NCBI GenBank assembly: GCA_947489325.1
Contig: CANLDA010000008.1
Location: 62,001 to 126,000 of the forward strand
Origin: an uncultured Paracoccaceae bacterium
GTDB taxonomy: Bacteria > Pseudomonadota > Alphaproteobacteria > Rhodobacterales > Rhodobacteraceae
Direction of reading: 5' to 3'
DNA length: 64,000 nucleotides
Shown: positions 57,196 to 64,000 of the stretch, in pieces
Layout of the letters: every line of letters starts with the position of its first letter
Position numbering within the stretch: position 1 is the stretch's first letter
Made by a program: the position numbers and the translations under genes
Notes under the pieces: generated by a model
Database searches by the model: none
Seen by the model: the letters and a program-made list of their open reading frames with translations, nothing else
What the model was told of the DNA's origin: nothing

Positions 57196-58227
57196 TTAGT
57201 CGCGCGGCCAATCTTCCTCGACGGCGTGGCAAGCCACAAGACTTCCGTCGGGTTGATGTACCGCTTTGGGCTGTTCCATTCTGCACTGGTCGCGTGCATA
57301 TGCGCAACGGCTATGAAATGGGCAGCCTTTGGGTAGGTTGATCGGAGTAGGGATTTCCCCTTTCAGGCGGATATGATTGGGGCGGTCATCCTTTAGCTGG
57401 GGCACCGCCGACAGCAGGGCACGAGTATAGGGGTGCTTGGGGTTGGAAAACAGCGTCTGTGTGTCCGCCAACTCGCATATTGCGCCAAGGTACAGCACCG
57501 CAACGCGGGTGCCAAAATGCTGAACCACGCTGAGATCGTGGGTGATGAACAGATAAGTCAGGCCACGCTCTTCGCGCGCTTCAAGCATCAGGTTCAGAAC
57601 CTGCGCCTGTATGGAGACATCCAGTGCGGAAATTGGCTCATCCGCGATGATGAACTCGGGGTCCACCGTCAGTGCGCGGGCAATCGCGATCCGCTGACGT
57701 TGACCGCCGGAAAATTCATGCGGGTATCGTTTGGACCAACTTGGATCGACCCCGACAGAGCGCATGACATCACTGACCCTGTCGCGAACTTCGCCTTTGG
57801 ACATTTGTGGGTTGTGATGGCGCACAGGTTCCACCAGCGACTGCCAGATTGTCATGCGCGGGTTAAGCGACGCATAAGGATTCTGGAAAATCATCTGCAT
57901 CTTGCTGCGCAAGGGCATCATGGCCTTGCGTGTGCGGTTGTCGATGCGTTCGCCGTCATAATGAATTTCGCCAGCGCTGGGTGTCAGCAATCCGGCCACC
58001 AGTCGCGCAACTGTAGATTTGCCGCAGCCGGATTCACCGACCACACACAGAACTTCACCCTTCTCAGCGGTCATAGAGACAGAATTTACCGCGTGAACCT
58101 GTCGGCGTTCACGCGTTATGCGGCCGCCTTTGAAGCGCAAGGTTTCCAGAAATCCCTTGTCCAGCTCAAACCGTTTTTCCAGGCCGCGCAACTCCAGCAG
58201 GGGCGGATTTGTCTTTGCCTCGCTCAT
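57196..58227 (-). CDS. dppF: Dipeptide-type ABC transporter ATPase, second subunit
   Basis: 343 aa. Walker A CVVGESGCGKSTVARL, Q-loop MIFQNPYASLNPRM, signature FSGGQRQRIAIARAL, Walker B IIADEPISALD. The C-terminal oligopeptide-transporter extension has CPFHSRCAYARDQCR, which in some family members binds an iron-sulfur cluster. It overlaps the DppD-like start by 4 bp. Drives uptake with the paired ATPase. Confidence 0.92.
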   Translation of the reverse strand: MSEAKTNPPLLELRGLEKRFELDKGFLETLRFKGGRITRERRQVHAVNSVSMTAEKGEVLCVVGESGCGKSTVARLVAGLLTPSAGEIHYDGERIDNRTRKAMMPLRSKMQMIFQNPYASLNPRMTIWQSLVEPVRHHNPQMSKGEVRDRVSDVMRSVGVDPSWSKRYPHEFSGGQRQRIAIARALTVDPEFIIADEPISALDVSIQAQVLNLMLEAREERGLTYLFITHDLSVVQHFGTRVAVLYLGAICELADTQTLFSNPKHPYTRALLSAVPQLKDDRPNHIRLKGEIPTPINLPKGCPFHSRCAYARDQCRMEQPKAVHQPDGSLVACHAVEEDWPRD

Positions 58228-59219
58228 GCCTGTTTCTCCTGATCGGGGGTGTCATTGTGCAGGCGGTTTACCTCATGGCAGGCGACGCGCACTGTGCCAT
58301 AGCTGATCGGCTCTGGTCGGGTGGTGCGACAATGATCCACTGCATAGGAGCAACGAGGGCTGAACGGGCAGCCAACTGGAATGGAGGTAAGTGAGGGCAT
58401 ATTTCCGGGGATTTGTTTCAGGCGATGACCGGGCAGGGTTTGCTGGGGCAGGGCGTTGATCAGCCCTTGGGTATAGGGATGTTGCGGATCATTGATGATC
58501 TCACGCGTGCGTCCGGCCTCGACGATGCGACCAGCATACATCACCAGCGTACGCTCGGTCATCTGGCTGACCACGCCAAGGTCATGGGTGATCAGGATCA
58601 GCCCCACTTTGTTGGATTGGCACAGCTCCAGCAACAGCTCCATAATGTCGGCCTGAATGGTCACATCCAGCGCTGTTGTGGGCTCATCCGCGATGATCAG
58701 TTGCGGGTTTAGCAGCAGGGCCATGGCAATGATGATCCGCTGACGCATCCCGCCGGATAGCTCATGCGGATATTGGTTCAGGCGCTCTTCGGGCGAGGGT
58801 ATATAGACCTCGCGCAGCTTGACGATGGCGATTTGTTCCGCCTCGTCCCGGGACAGTTTGCGGTGCGCTTGCAGGGTTTCCACCATTTGCTGACCGATGG
58901 TCAGAACCGGGTTCAGTGTGACCATCGGATCCTGAAAGATCATCGCCATTTTGTTGCCGCGAATGCCACGCATCTGAGCATCATTCATGCCCGCGATATC
59001 CTGTCCTTCAAACAGGATTTTGCCGCTGTCGATATAGCCGGGCTTGCTCAGCAGGTTCATCAGGGAAAAGCCAGTGATCGACTTGCCCGCACCGGATTCT
59101 CCCACGATACCCAGTCGTTCACCCTTGGCCAGATCAAAGGAAATGTCATGCAGCGCGGTGACAGTCTGATCGCGCATTGCGAATTTGACAGTCAGATCAG
59201 AAACAGAAAGCAGAGACAT
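58224..59219 (-). CDS. dppD: Dipeptide-type ABC transporter ATPase, first subunit
   Basis: 331 aa. Walker A GIVGESGAGKSITGFSLM, signature LSGGMRQRIIIAMAL, Walker B IIADEPTTALD, and C-terminal CPFSPRCSYAVDHCR. ATG 59219 is chosen because it lies 5 bp after the dppC-like stop; the frame is open to 59336. The pair of ATPases with the two permeases and binding protein makes a complete importer. Confidence 0.92.
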   Translation of the reverse strand: MSLLSVSDLTVKFAMRDQTVTALHDISFDLAKGERLGIVGESGAGKSITGFSLMNLLSKPGYIDSGKILFEGQDIAGMNDAQMRGIRGNKMAMIFQDPMVTLNPVLTIGQQMVETLQAHRKLSRDEAEQIAIVKLREVYIPSPEERLNQYPHELSGGMRQRIIIAMALLLNPQLIIADEPTTALDVTIQADIMELLLELCQSNKVGLILITHDLGVVSQMTERTLVMYAGRIVEAGRTREIINDPQHPYTQGLINALPQQTLPGHRLKQIPGNMPSLTSIPVGCPFSPRCSYAVDHCRTTRPEPISYGTVRVACHEVNRLHNDTPDQEKQA

Positions 59220-59224
59220 TGCGC

Positions 59225-60169
59225 TTATCCCTTGTACAGCTTGGGGTTCAGAACATCGCGCATCCAGTCCCCCAACAGGTTGATGACCAGAACCAACACC
59301 ACAAGCACAATGCCGGGAATGGCGGTGATCCACCAACTGCCGGAAAAGATGTAGTCAAAGCCCGATGAGATAAGGGAGCCAAGTGATGGCTGGCTTGGCG
59401 GCATGCCAAGGCCCAGAAACGAAAGCGACGCCTCGGAAATAATCGCATTGGCGACCTGCACCGTGGAAATCACGAAAATCGGTGACAGGGAATTGGGCAG
59501 GATATGACGCACCATGATGCGCATCGGTCCAAAACCTAAAACGCGGGCACTGTCGACATATTCCTTTTTCTTTTCGGCCAGAACTGTGGCCCGTACTGTG
59601 CGTGCATATTGCGGCCATTCGGCGATGCCGATGACGGCAATCAGGAAATAGACGGCAAAGCGGTTGAATGTGTCTGATCCAAACATGGCCTGCGTAATCG
59701 CAAGGAAAATGATTGCCACCATCAATGTTGAAAAGGACAGTTGAATATCGGCCAGACGCATCAGCAAACTGTCCAGTCGCCCGCCAACATAACCCGCAAT
59801 CAACCCGATAGAGATGCCTAGAAAGGCCTGTAATGTTACAGCACACAGCCCGATCAACAACGACAGGCGTGTCCCATAAAGGATCGTAGACCAAAGATCG
59901 CGACCCTGATCATCGGTGCCCAGCATAAATTGTGACTCTGACCCATCTACCCAAACTGGCGGATATTCGGAATTCATGATGTCGATTTGTGCCGGATCAT
60001 AAGGATCAAACGGCGCGATCAAAGGGGCGAGTATGGCTGACAGGGCAATCACCGCAAAGATCAACAGCGACACCACCGCCACGGGATTGCGCCGAAAGCT
60101 ATAGGCCATGTTGCTGTCCCAGATGCGACGCATCAGGGTGGGCTCTGTGCTGGTTGTCATATCGCTCAT
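59225..60169 (-). CDS. dppC: Dipeptide-type ABC transporter permease, second subunit
   Basis: 314 aa. Six transmembrane helices (first at about 30-50) and the permease EAA-type loop (SARVLGFGPMRIMVRHILPNS). The N-terminal OppC-type extension is present (AVVSLLIFAVIALSAILAPLIAPFDPY). It overlaps the dppB-like stop by 4 bp. Confidence 0.92.
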   Translation of the reverse strand: MSDMTTSTEPTLMRRIWDSNMAYSFRRNPVAVVSLLIFAVIALSAILAPLIAPFDPYDPAQIDIMNSEYPPVWVDGSESQFMLGTDDQGRDLWSTILYGTRLSLLIGLCAVTLQAFLGISIGLIAGYVGGRLDSLLMRLADIQLSFSTLMVAIIFLAITQAMFGSDTFNRFAVYFLIAVIGIAEWPQYARTVRATVLAEKKKEYVDSARVLGFGPMRIMVRHILPNSLSPIFVISTVQVANAIISEASLSFLGLGMPPSQPSLGSLISSGFDYIFSGSWWITAIPGIVLVVLVLVINLLGDWMRDVLNPKLYKG

Positions 60170-61146
60170 GCGCCCATCCTCGCGAGGTTCACGGTTGGGT
60201 TCACAAGGCCATAGATCAGATCCACAATGGTGTTTGTCACCACAAAGATGAACCCGACCACAATCAGATAGGCCACGACAAGCGGGGTATCCACACGGTT
60301 AATGGCCTCAAGGAACATGAACCCCATGCCCGGCCATTGAAACACTGTTTCCGTGAGGATCGTATAGGCCACCATGGTGCCGATCTGCACACCGCCCACG
60401 GTGATCACTGGCAAGAGCGTGTTTTTCAGCGCGTGCACGAAATAAATCCGTCCCGGATGAATGCCCTTTGCCTTAGCATATTTAACGTATTCGCTTTCCA
60501 GCACTTCCATCATTTCCGCGCGGATCAGACGCACAAACAGTGGCAGCATGATGGATGCCAGTGCTATTGAGGGCAGCAAGATATGTTCCCAGCCATCCAG
60601 CGTGGCAAAATTGGTGTCCCAATAGCCCCAGACATGCACCACATCGCCGCGCCCAAAGGACGGCAGCCAGCCAAGCTCTACCGAAAAGACGAAAATCATC
60701 AGGATCGCGGTCAGGAACACAGGGATCGAGATGCCGATAATGGACAGCCCCATGATGATGCGGCTGATGATCGAATTGGGCTTGATCGCGGTGTAAACGC
60801 CCAATGGCACCGACAACCCGACGATGATGATCGTCGCCCCCAGAACAAGCTCAAGCGTCGCGGGCAGCTTTTTCAGGATCACGTCCAGCGCGGGTTCTTT
60901 GAAGAAATAAGATGTGCCCAGATCTCCCTGCAAGGCGTTGCCCAAAAAGCGCAGGTATTGCTTGGCGAAACTGTCGTTCAGACCCAATTCGTCGCGCAGT
61001 TGCTGACGCACTTCTTCGGAAACGGACTGTCCCACCAACTCGCGCAGGGGATCGCCCAGGTTGTCCTGAATGGCAAAGCCGATGACAGAGATGACAAACA
61101 TCACCGCGATGGCCTGAAACAGTCGTTTTACAAGGTAGGCGAGCAT
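60166..61146 (-). CDS. dppB: Dipeptide-type ABC transporter permease, first subunit
   Basis: 326 aa, OppB/DppB type: the N-terminal helix (LVKRLFQAIAVMFVISVIGFAI), the periplasmic loop, and the EAA-like motif YVKYAKAKGIHPGRIYFVHALKNTLLP. It is the first permease gene after the hairpin that follows the binding-protein gene, so its level is probably lower. Confidence 0.92.
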   Translation of the reverse strand: MLAYLVKRLFQAIAVMFVISVIGFAIQDNLGDPLRELVGQSVSEEVRQQLRDELGLNDSFAKQYLRFLGNALQGDLGTSYFFKEPALDVILKKLPATLELVLGATIIIVGLSVPLGVYTAIKPNSIISRIIMGLSIIGISIPVFLTAILMIFVFSVELGWLPSFGRGDVVHVWGYWDTNFATLDGWEHILLPSIALASIMLPLFVRLIRAEMMEVLESEYVKYAKAKGIHPGRIYFVHALKNTLLPVITVGGVQIGTMVAYTILTETVFQWPGMGFMFLEAINRVDTPLVVAYLIVVGFIFVVTNTIVDLIYGLVNPTVNLARMGA

Positions 61147-61260
61147 GGGATTGTCCTGTCATCAGGTCACTTATTGATGGGCACTTAATCTTCATAGCGC
61201 GACACGGCGCTGATATCTCTATGAATTCATGCCCATGAAAAAGGTACGGGTGGTTTAAAA

Positions 61261-61293
61261 TGCCGGGGCGAGCCCCTCGCTCTCGCCCCGGCA
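61261..61293 (-). terminator. Intercistronic hairpin between binding protein and permease genes
   Basis: TGCCGGGGCGAG (61261-61272) pairs exactly with CTCGCCCCGGCA (61282-61293). On the minus strand it is followed by TTTTAAACC. Such hairpins commonly stop part of the transcripts or protect the binding-protein mRNA, giving more binding protein than permease. Confidence 0.75.
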
Positions 61294-61301
61294 AGGTTCC
61301 C

Positions 61302-62852
61302 TTAATCGACGACAAGGTCGCCGAAATAGGGGAAGTTTAGCGCATTAACGATGTCTTCTGCATGAACACCTGAACGTGCGCCCCAAGCAAGGTTCTGCCA
61401 ATGAAGCGGGATGAACGCGGCTTCGTTGTACAAGATACCTTCAAGTTGGCGCAGCATGTTTGCGCGTTTCTCTGGATCAGTTTCAGAGTTGGATGCATTC
61501 ATCAGAGCGTCGGCCTCTGCGTTGCAATATCCACCAGAGTTATACTGACCGTTGCCGGTGGCATCATCAGGGCAAGCGCTCAGGAACTGGTGGAAGTTCG
61601 CGCTGTCCTCGGTGTCAGAATGCCAGCCGATCATCATCATATCAGCCGCGCGTTCGTCGAACTTGGGCCAGTATTGTGCTTTTGGCATGGTTTGCAGATC
61701 AACCTTGATGTTGATCTTGCTCAGCATGGACGCCACGGCCTGTGCGATTTTGTCATCATTCACATAGCGGTTGTTGGGCGCCATCATGGTGATTTCAAAG
61801 CCATCTGCATAGCCCGCTTCGGCCATCAGGGCCTTGGCTTTTTCCACGTCATAACGTGGTGTCAGGCTTTCGTCATAGCCAAGGTATCCGGCAGGACTTG
61901 CTTGTGCGCCAACGGTGCCAAAGCCACGCATGATGCGTTCCACGATACCAGCGTTGTTGACGGCATAATCAATCGCCATACGTACGCGGGCATCCTTAAA
62001 CGCCTCTACACGGTTTTGGTTCATCTGGAATGTGATGATCCGGGTGCCGGGCATTGTGATCAGATTGGTGCCATCATTTTCACCCACACGCTTCAGATCG
62101 GTTGGTGGAACTGGTGCGATGAAATCAACATCACCTGACAGCAAGGCCGCCACGCGGGTTGGGTCTTCTTTGATGGGGGTCAGGATGATCTTGTCCACAT
62201 TGCCCTTAGAGGCGCTGTCCCAATAACCGCCAAAGCGGTCAAACACCACTTTTACGCCCTGTTCACGTTCGCTGATGACATAGGGGCCTGTGCCCGACAC
62301 ATTGCGAGACGCAAAGCTGTCGCCGTGTTTCACAAGCTCTGCCTTGTCTTTGCCTTCTGCCGTGGTGCCCGTGTAAAACGCGCTGTCCATGGGGAAGATA
62401 TAAGTCGCCGTGTGCAGCACCAGCGGGTATGGCTCTGATGTGATCAGATCAAAAGTGTCATCGTCGATGACCTTAACATCTGTAAACAGCGCAAAGATGC
62501 CTTTGAAATCGGGGCTTTCTTTCAGGCGATCAAAAGTCCAGTCCACATCGTGCGCAGTCATTTCGTTGCCGCTGTGGAATTTCACGCCATCGCGCAGATG
62601 GAAACGCGTGGTCAGCGCATCAACTTGTTCCCAGCTTTCTGCGAGCCGTGGTTCAAACTGAAGATCCTGCGTCCAACGCACCAGCGGGTCAAAGACCATG
62701 TGCGACAGTTGCAATGTGCCACCAGACAGCTGTTCATGCGGATCAAGCGACACAGGGTCGGCATCATAGGCGACCTTGACCGTTGTTTCCGCATGCGCTG
62801 CGCCGCCAATGGCAAGGGCGCAAGCAGCAATGGTATATCCAAAAAATTTCAT
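61302..62852 (-). CDS. dppA: Peptide/solute-binding protein (family 5)
   Basis: 516 aa with a signal peptide (about residues 1-21, ending AHA). The family 5 substrate-binding pattern is clear: VKVAYDADPVSLDPHEQLSGG, then WEQVDALTTRFHLRDGVKFHSGNEMTAHDV, then IDYAVNNAGIVERIMRGFG. These bind di- or oligopeptides but also other solutes; the ligand here is not evident. First gene of the transporter operon. Confidence 0.92.
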   Translation of the reverse strand: MKFFGYTIAACALAIGGAAHAETTVKVAYDADPVSLDPHEQLSGGTLQLSHMVFDPLVRWTQDLQFEPRLAESWEQVDALTTRFHLRDGVKFHSGNEMTAHDVDWTFDRLKESPDFKGIFALFTDVKVIDDDTFDLITSEPYPLVLHTATYIFPMDSAFYTGTTAEGKDKAELVKHGDSFASRNVSGTGPYVISEREQGVKVVFDRFGGYWDSASKGNVDKIILTPIKEDPTRVAALLSGDVDFIAPVPPTDLKRVGENDGTNLITMPGTRIITFQMNQNRVEAFKDARVRMAIDYAVNNAGIVERIMRGFGTVGAQASPAGYLGYDESLTPRYDVEKAKALMAEAGYADGFEITMMAPNNRYVNDDKIAQAVASMLSKINIKVDLQTMPKAQYWPKFDERAADMMMIGWHSDTEDSANFHQFLSACPDDATGNGQYNSGGYCNAEADALMNASNSETDPEKRANMLRQLEGILYNEAAFIPLHWQNLAWGARSGVHAEDIVNALNFPYFGDLVVD

Positions 62853-62911
62853 GAGTTCCTCCCGAAACGTTGATGAGCCACGCTAGCGAAGGGGGGGCAG
62901 GGTTTCCAATG

Positions 62912-62926
62912 CCAATACCGAATTGG
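62912..62926. promoter_or_regulatory. Small dyad upstream of dppA-like gene
   Basis: CCAAT-ACCGA-ATTGG lies 60-74 bp before the binding-protein start. It could be an operator for the LysR protein encoded at the operon end. The rest of 62853-63101 shows no gene. Confidence 0.3.
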
Positions 62927-63101
62927 TAATGCGCTGGGCGCATTGATAGGATAGGATGGGTTTTAAGTGTTTGAATAAGCTGATGTATTTTTCCGGGATC
63001 GCGTAAAAACCTGACGGGATGCGTCAAGTTGACCCGAGCATTGCCCGGAAATTACGCGCCTATGGCATAGGGCAGCATCTCCTTGCGAACCGATGGCGCC
63101 T

Positions 63102-64000
63102 TTATTCTTGCCCCAGCTTTTCGATCTCTTTCTGGATTTTTATACGTTGAATTTTCCCGGATGGGCCCTTTGGTAAATCATCCATGAAAAACACCTGATC
63201 TGGAGATTTGAAGGCCCCTAAACGAGTTTTGCAAATTTCGAGCAAATCGGAGGCAGTGACAGCAGATCCTCCACGTACCTTCACGGCGGCCTGCACGCGT
63301 TCGCCATAGCTGTCACAAGGTTGGCCAAAGGCGGCGGCCTCGATCACATCCGGATGTGAATAAAGCGCCTCATCGATTTCGCGTGGTGCGATGTTTTCGC
63401 CGCCCTTGATAATCAATTCCTTTAGTCGACCGGTGATGAACACATAGCCATCTGCATCCATTCGACCCAAATCGCCAGTGCGCAACCATCCGTCCGAGGT
63501 AAAGCTGTCTGTGGTGGCCTTATCATTTTTCAAATACTTGAGCATCACATTGGGGCCGCGAATAACCAACTCACCCTCTTGCCCGCGAGGTACCTCATTA
63601 AAGGTGGTGTCAAAGATAGCCACCTCATTTCCATACCCCACGCCCGGAGAGCCGATTTTACGCGTACCCGGGGGAAGGGGATTGGATAATATCTGCGCAG
63701 CCGTTTCGGTTAAGCCCATAGTTTCGATAATTGGCACATCAAAGCGATCTTCGAATGCGCGTTGAATTTCTGGTGCAAGGGCAGAGGATGCGGATCTTCC
63801 AAATCGCAAGGTCTTCTTTTGCGTGGGATCAGGGTCGGCCTCTGCGTGCAAAAGGTGTGAAATGATAGTGGGCACAACTGAAAACCACGTGGCTTCTGAG
63901 ATGCCCATTTGCTGCCAGAACCGACTGGCGGAAAACTTAGGCACCATGGCAAGTGCTCCGCCTGAGACCAATGTGCCCATGACCGTTACACATAGCCCAT
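63102..64000 (-). CDS. Acyl-CoA synthetase (AMP-forming), 5' end outside window
   Basis: The C-terminal 299 residues are visible and the frame stays open to the window edge, so the true start lies beyond 64000. IIETMGLTETAAQ is the A5 motif, [40 protein letters not shown] covers A7 and A8, and LPKGPSGKIQRIKI has the catalytic Lys. It is a different enzyme from the one at 52618. It may share a pathway with the dpp-type operon downstream of it, but it has its own 3' region. Confidence 0.9.
   Translation of the reverse strand, partial: GLCVTVMGTLVSGGALAMVPKFSASRFWQQMGISEATWFSVVPTIISHLLHAEADPDPTQKKTLRFGRSASSALAPEIQRAFEDRFDVPIIETMGLTETAAQILSNPLPPGTRKIGSPGVGYGNEVAIFDTTFNEVPRGQEGELVIRGPNVMLKYLKNDKATTDSFTSDGWLRTGDLGRMDADGYVFITGRLKELIIKGGENIAPREIDEALYSHPDVIEAAAFGQPCDSYGERVQAAVKVRGGSAVTASDLLEICKTRLGAFKSPDQVFFMDDLPKGPSGKIQRIKIQKEIEKLGQE

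Overview
The window looks like chromosome of a Roseobacter-group alphaproteobacterium (Rhodobacterales). The evidence is the gene order rpsA-ihfB-lapA-trpF-trpB, the DUF484-xerC pair, rplY close to pth, many GcvA-type LysR regulators, dipeptide-type ABC transport, MttB-type and Rieske-type genes for methylated nitrogen compounds, and a G-rich intergenic repeat of a kind I recall from this group. No database search was possible, so all family names rest on reading motifs in the translations.

Layout. 1-5.0 kb: housekeeping genes (rpsA, ihfB, a LapA-like membrane protein, trpF, trpB). 5.0-6.4 kb: two small exported proteins and a membrane-anchored LuxR-type regulator, preceded by a cluster of TAAACC half sites. 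6.4-16.9 kb: an FAD oxidoreductase, DUF2237, a serine hydrolase, DUF2332, pth, an FkbM-type methyltransferase, rplY, a sulfotransferase-like gene, an FMN-dependent hydroxy-acid oxidase, trpA (inverted and 10 kb away from trpFB) and ychF.

17.0-21.2 kb is a graveyard of mobile DNA around tRNA-Ser(GCU). A 49-bp direct repeat containing the 5' half of the tRNA flanks a 2.2-kb island. That island holds an integrase C-terminus, a JAB-ThiF (deubiquitinase/E1-like) fragment and an integrase-like N-terminus. Beyond the intact tRNA lies a large serine recombinase whose catalytic N-terminus is frameshifted, then a 49-codon integrase N-terminus.

21.2-31.9 kb: katG, then a likely methylated-amine/betaine region (GMC oxidoreductase, IclR regulator, MttB-like methyltransferase, FAD-dependent amine oxidoreductase) and a TetR/DHFR-like pair with a palindromic operator. 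32.0-37.6 kb: a LysR gene divergent from an unassigned four-gene pathway (3-hydroxyisobutyrate dehydrogenase-like, PanB-like, Rieske oxygenase, membrane fatty-acid-hydroxylase-like), with a possible 21-residue peptide inside it. 37.7-42.7 kb: xerC, DUF484, a candidate small RNA, transaldolase, priA.

42.7-50.3 kb is the most unusual part. A PhnD-like periplasmic binding protein and a hybrid histidine kinase form one operon. Divergent from it is a 1352-residue protein that joins two rhodanese domains, a YidC/Oxa1-like membrane domain and a PEP-synthase/rifampin-phosphotransferase-like module in one chain. 50.4-64 kb: tRNA-Gly, an MsbA-like exporter, an acyl-CoA synthetase, glpK, a complete dpp-type operon ending in a LysR gene, and a second acyl-CoA synthetase cut by the window edge.
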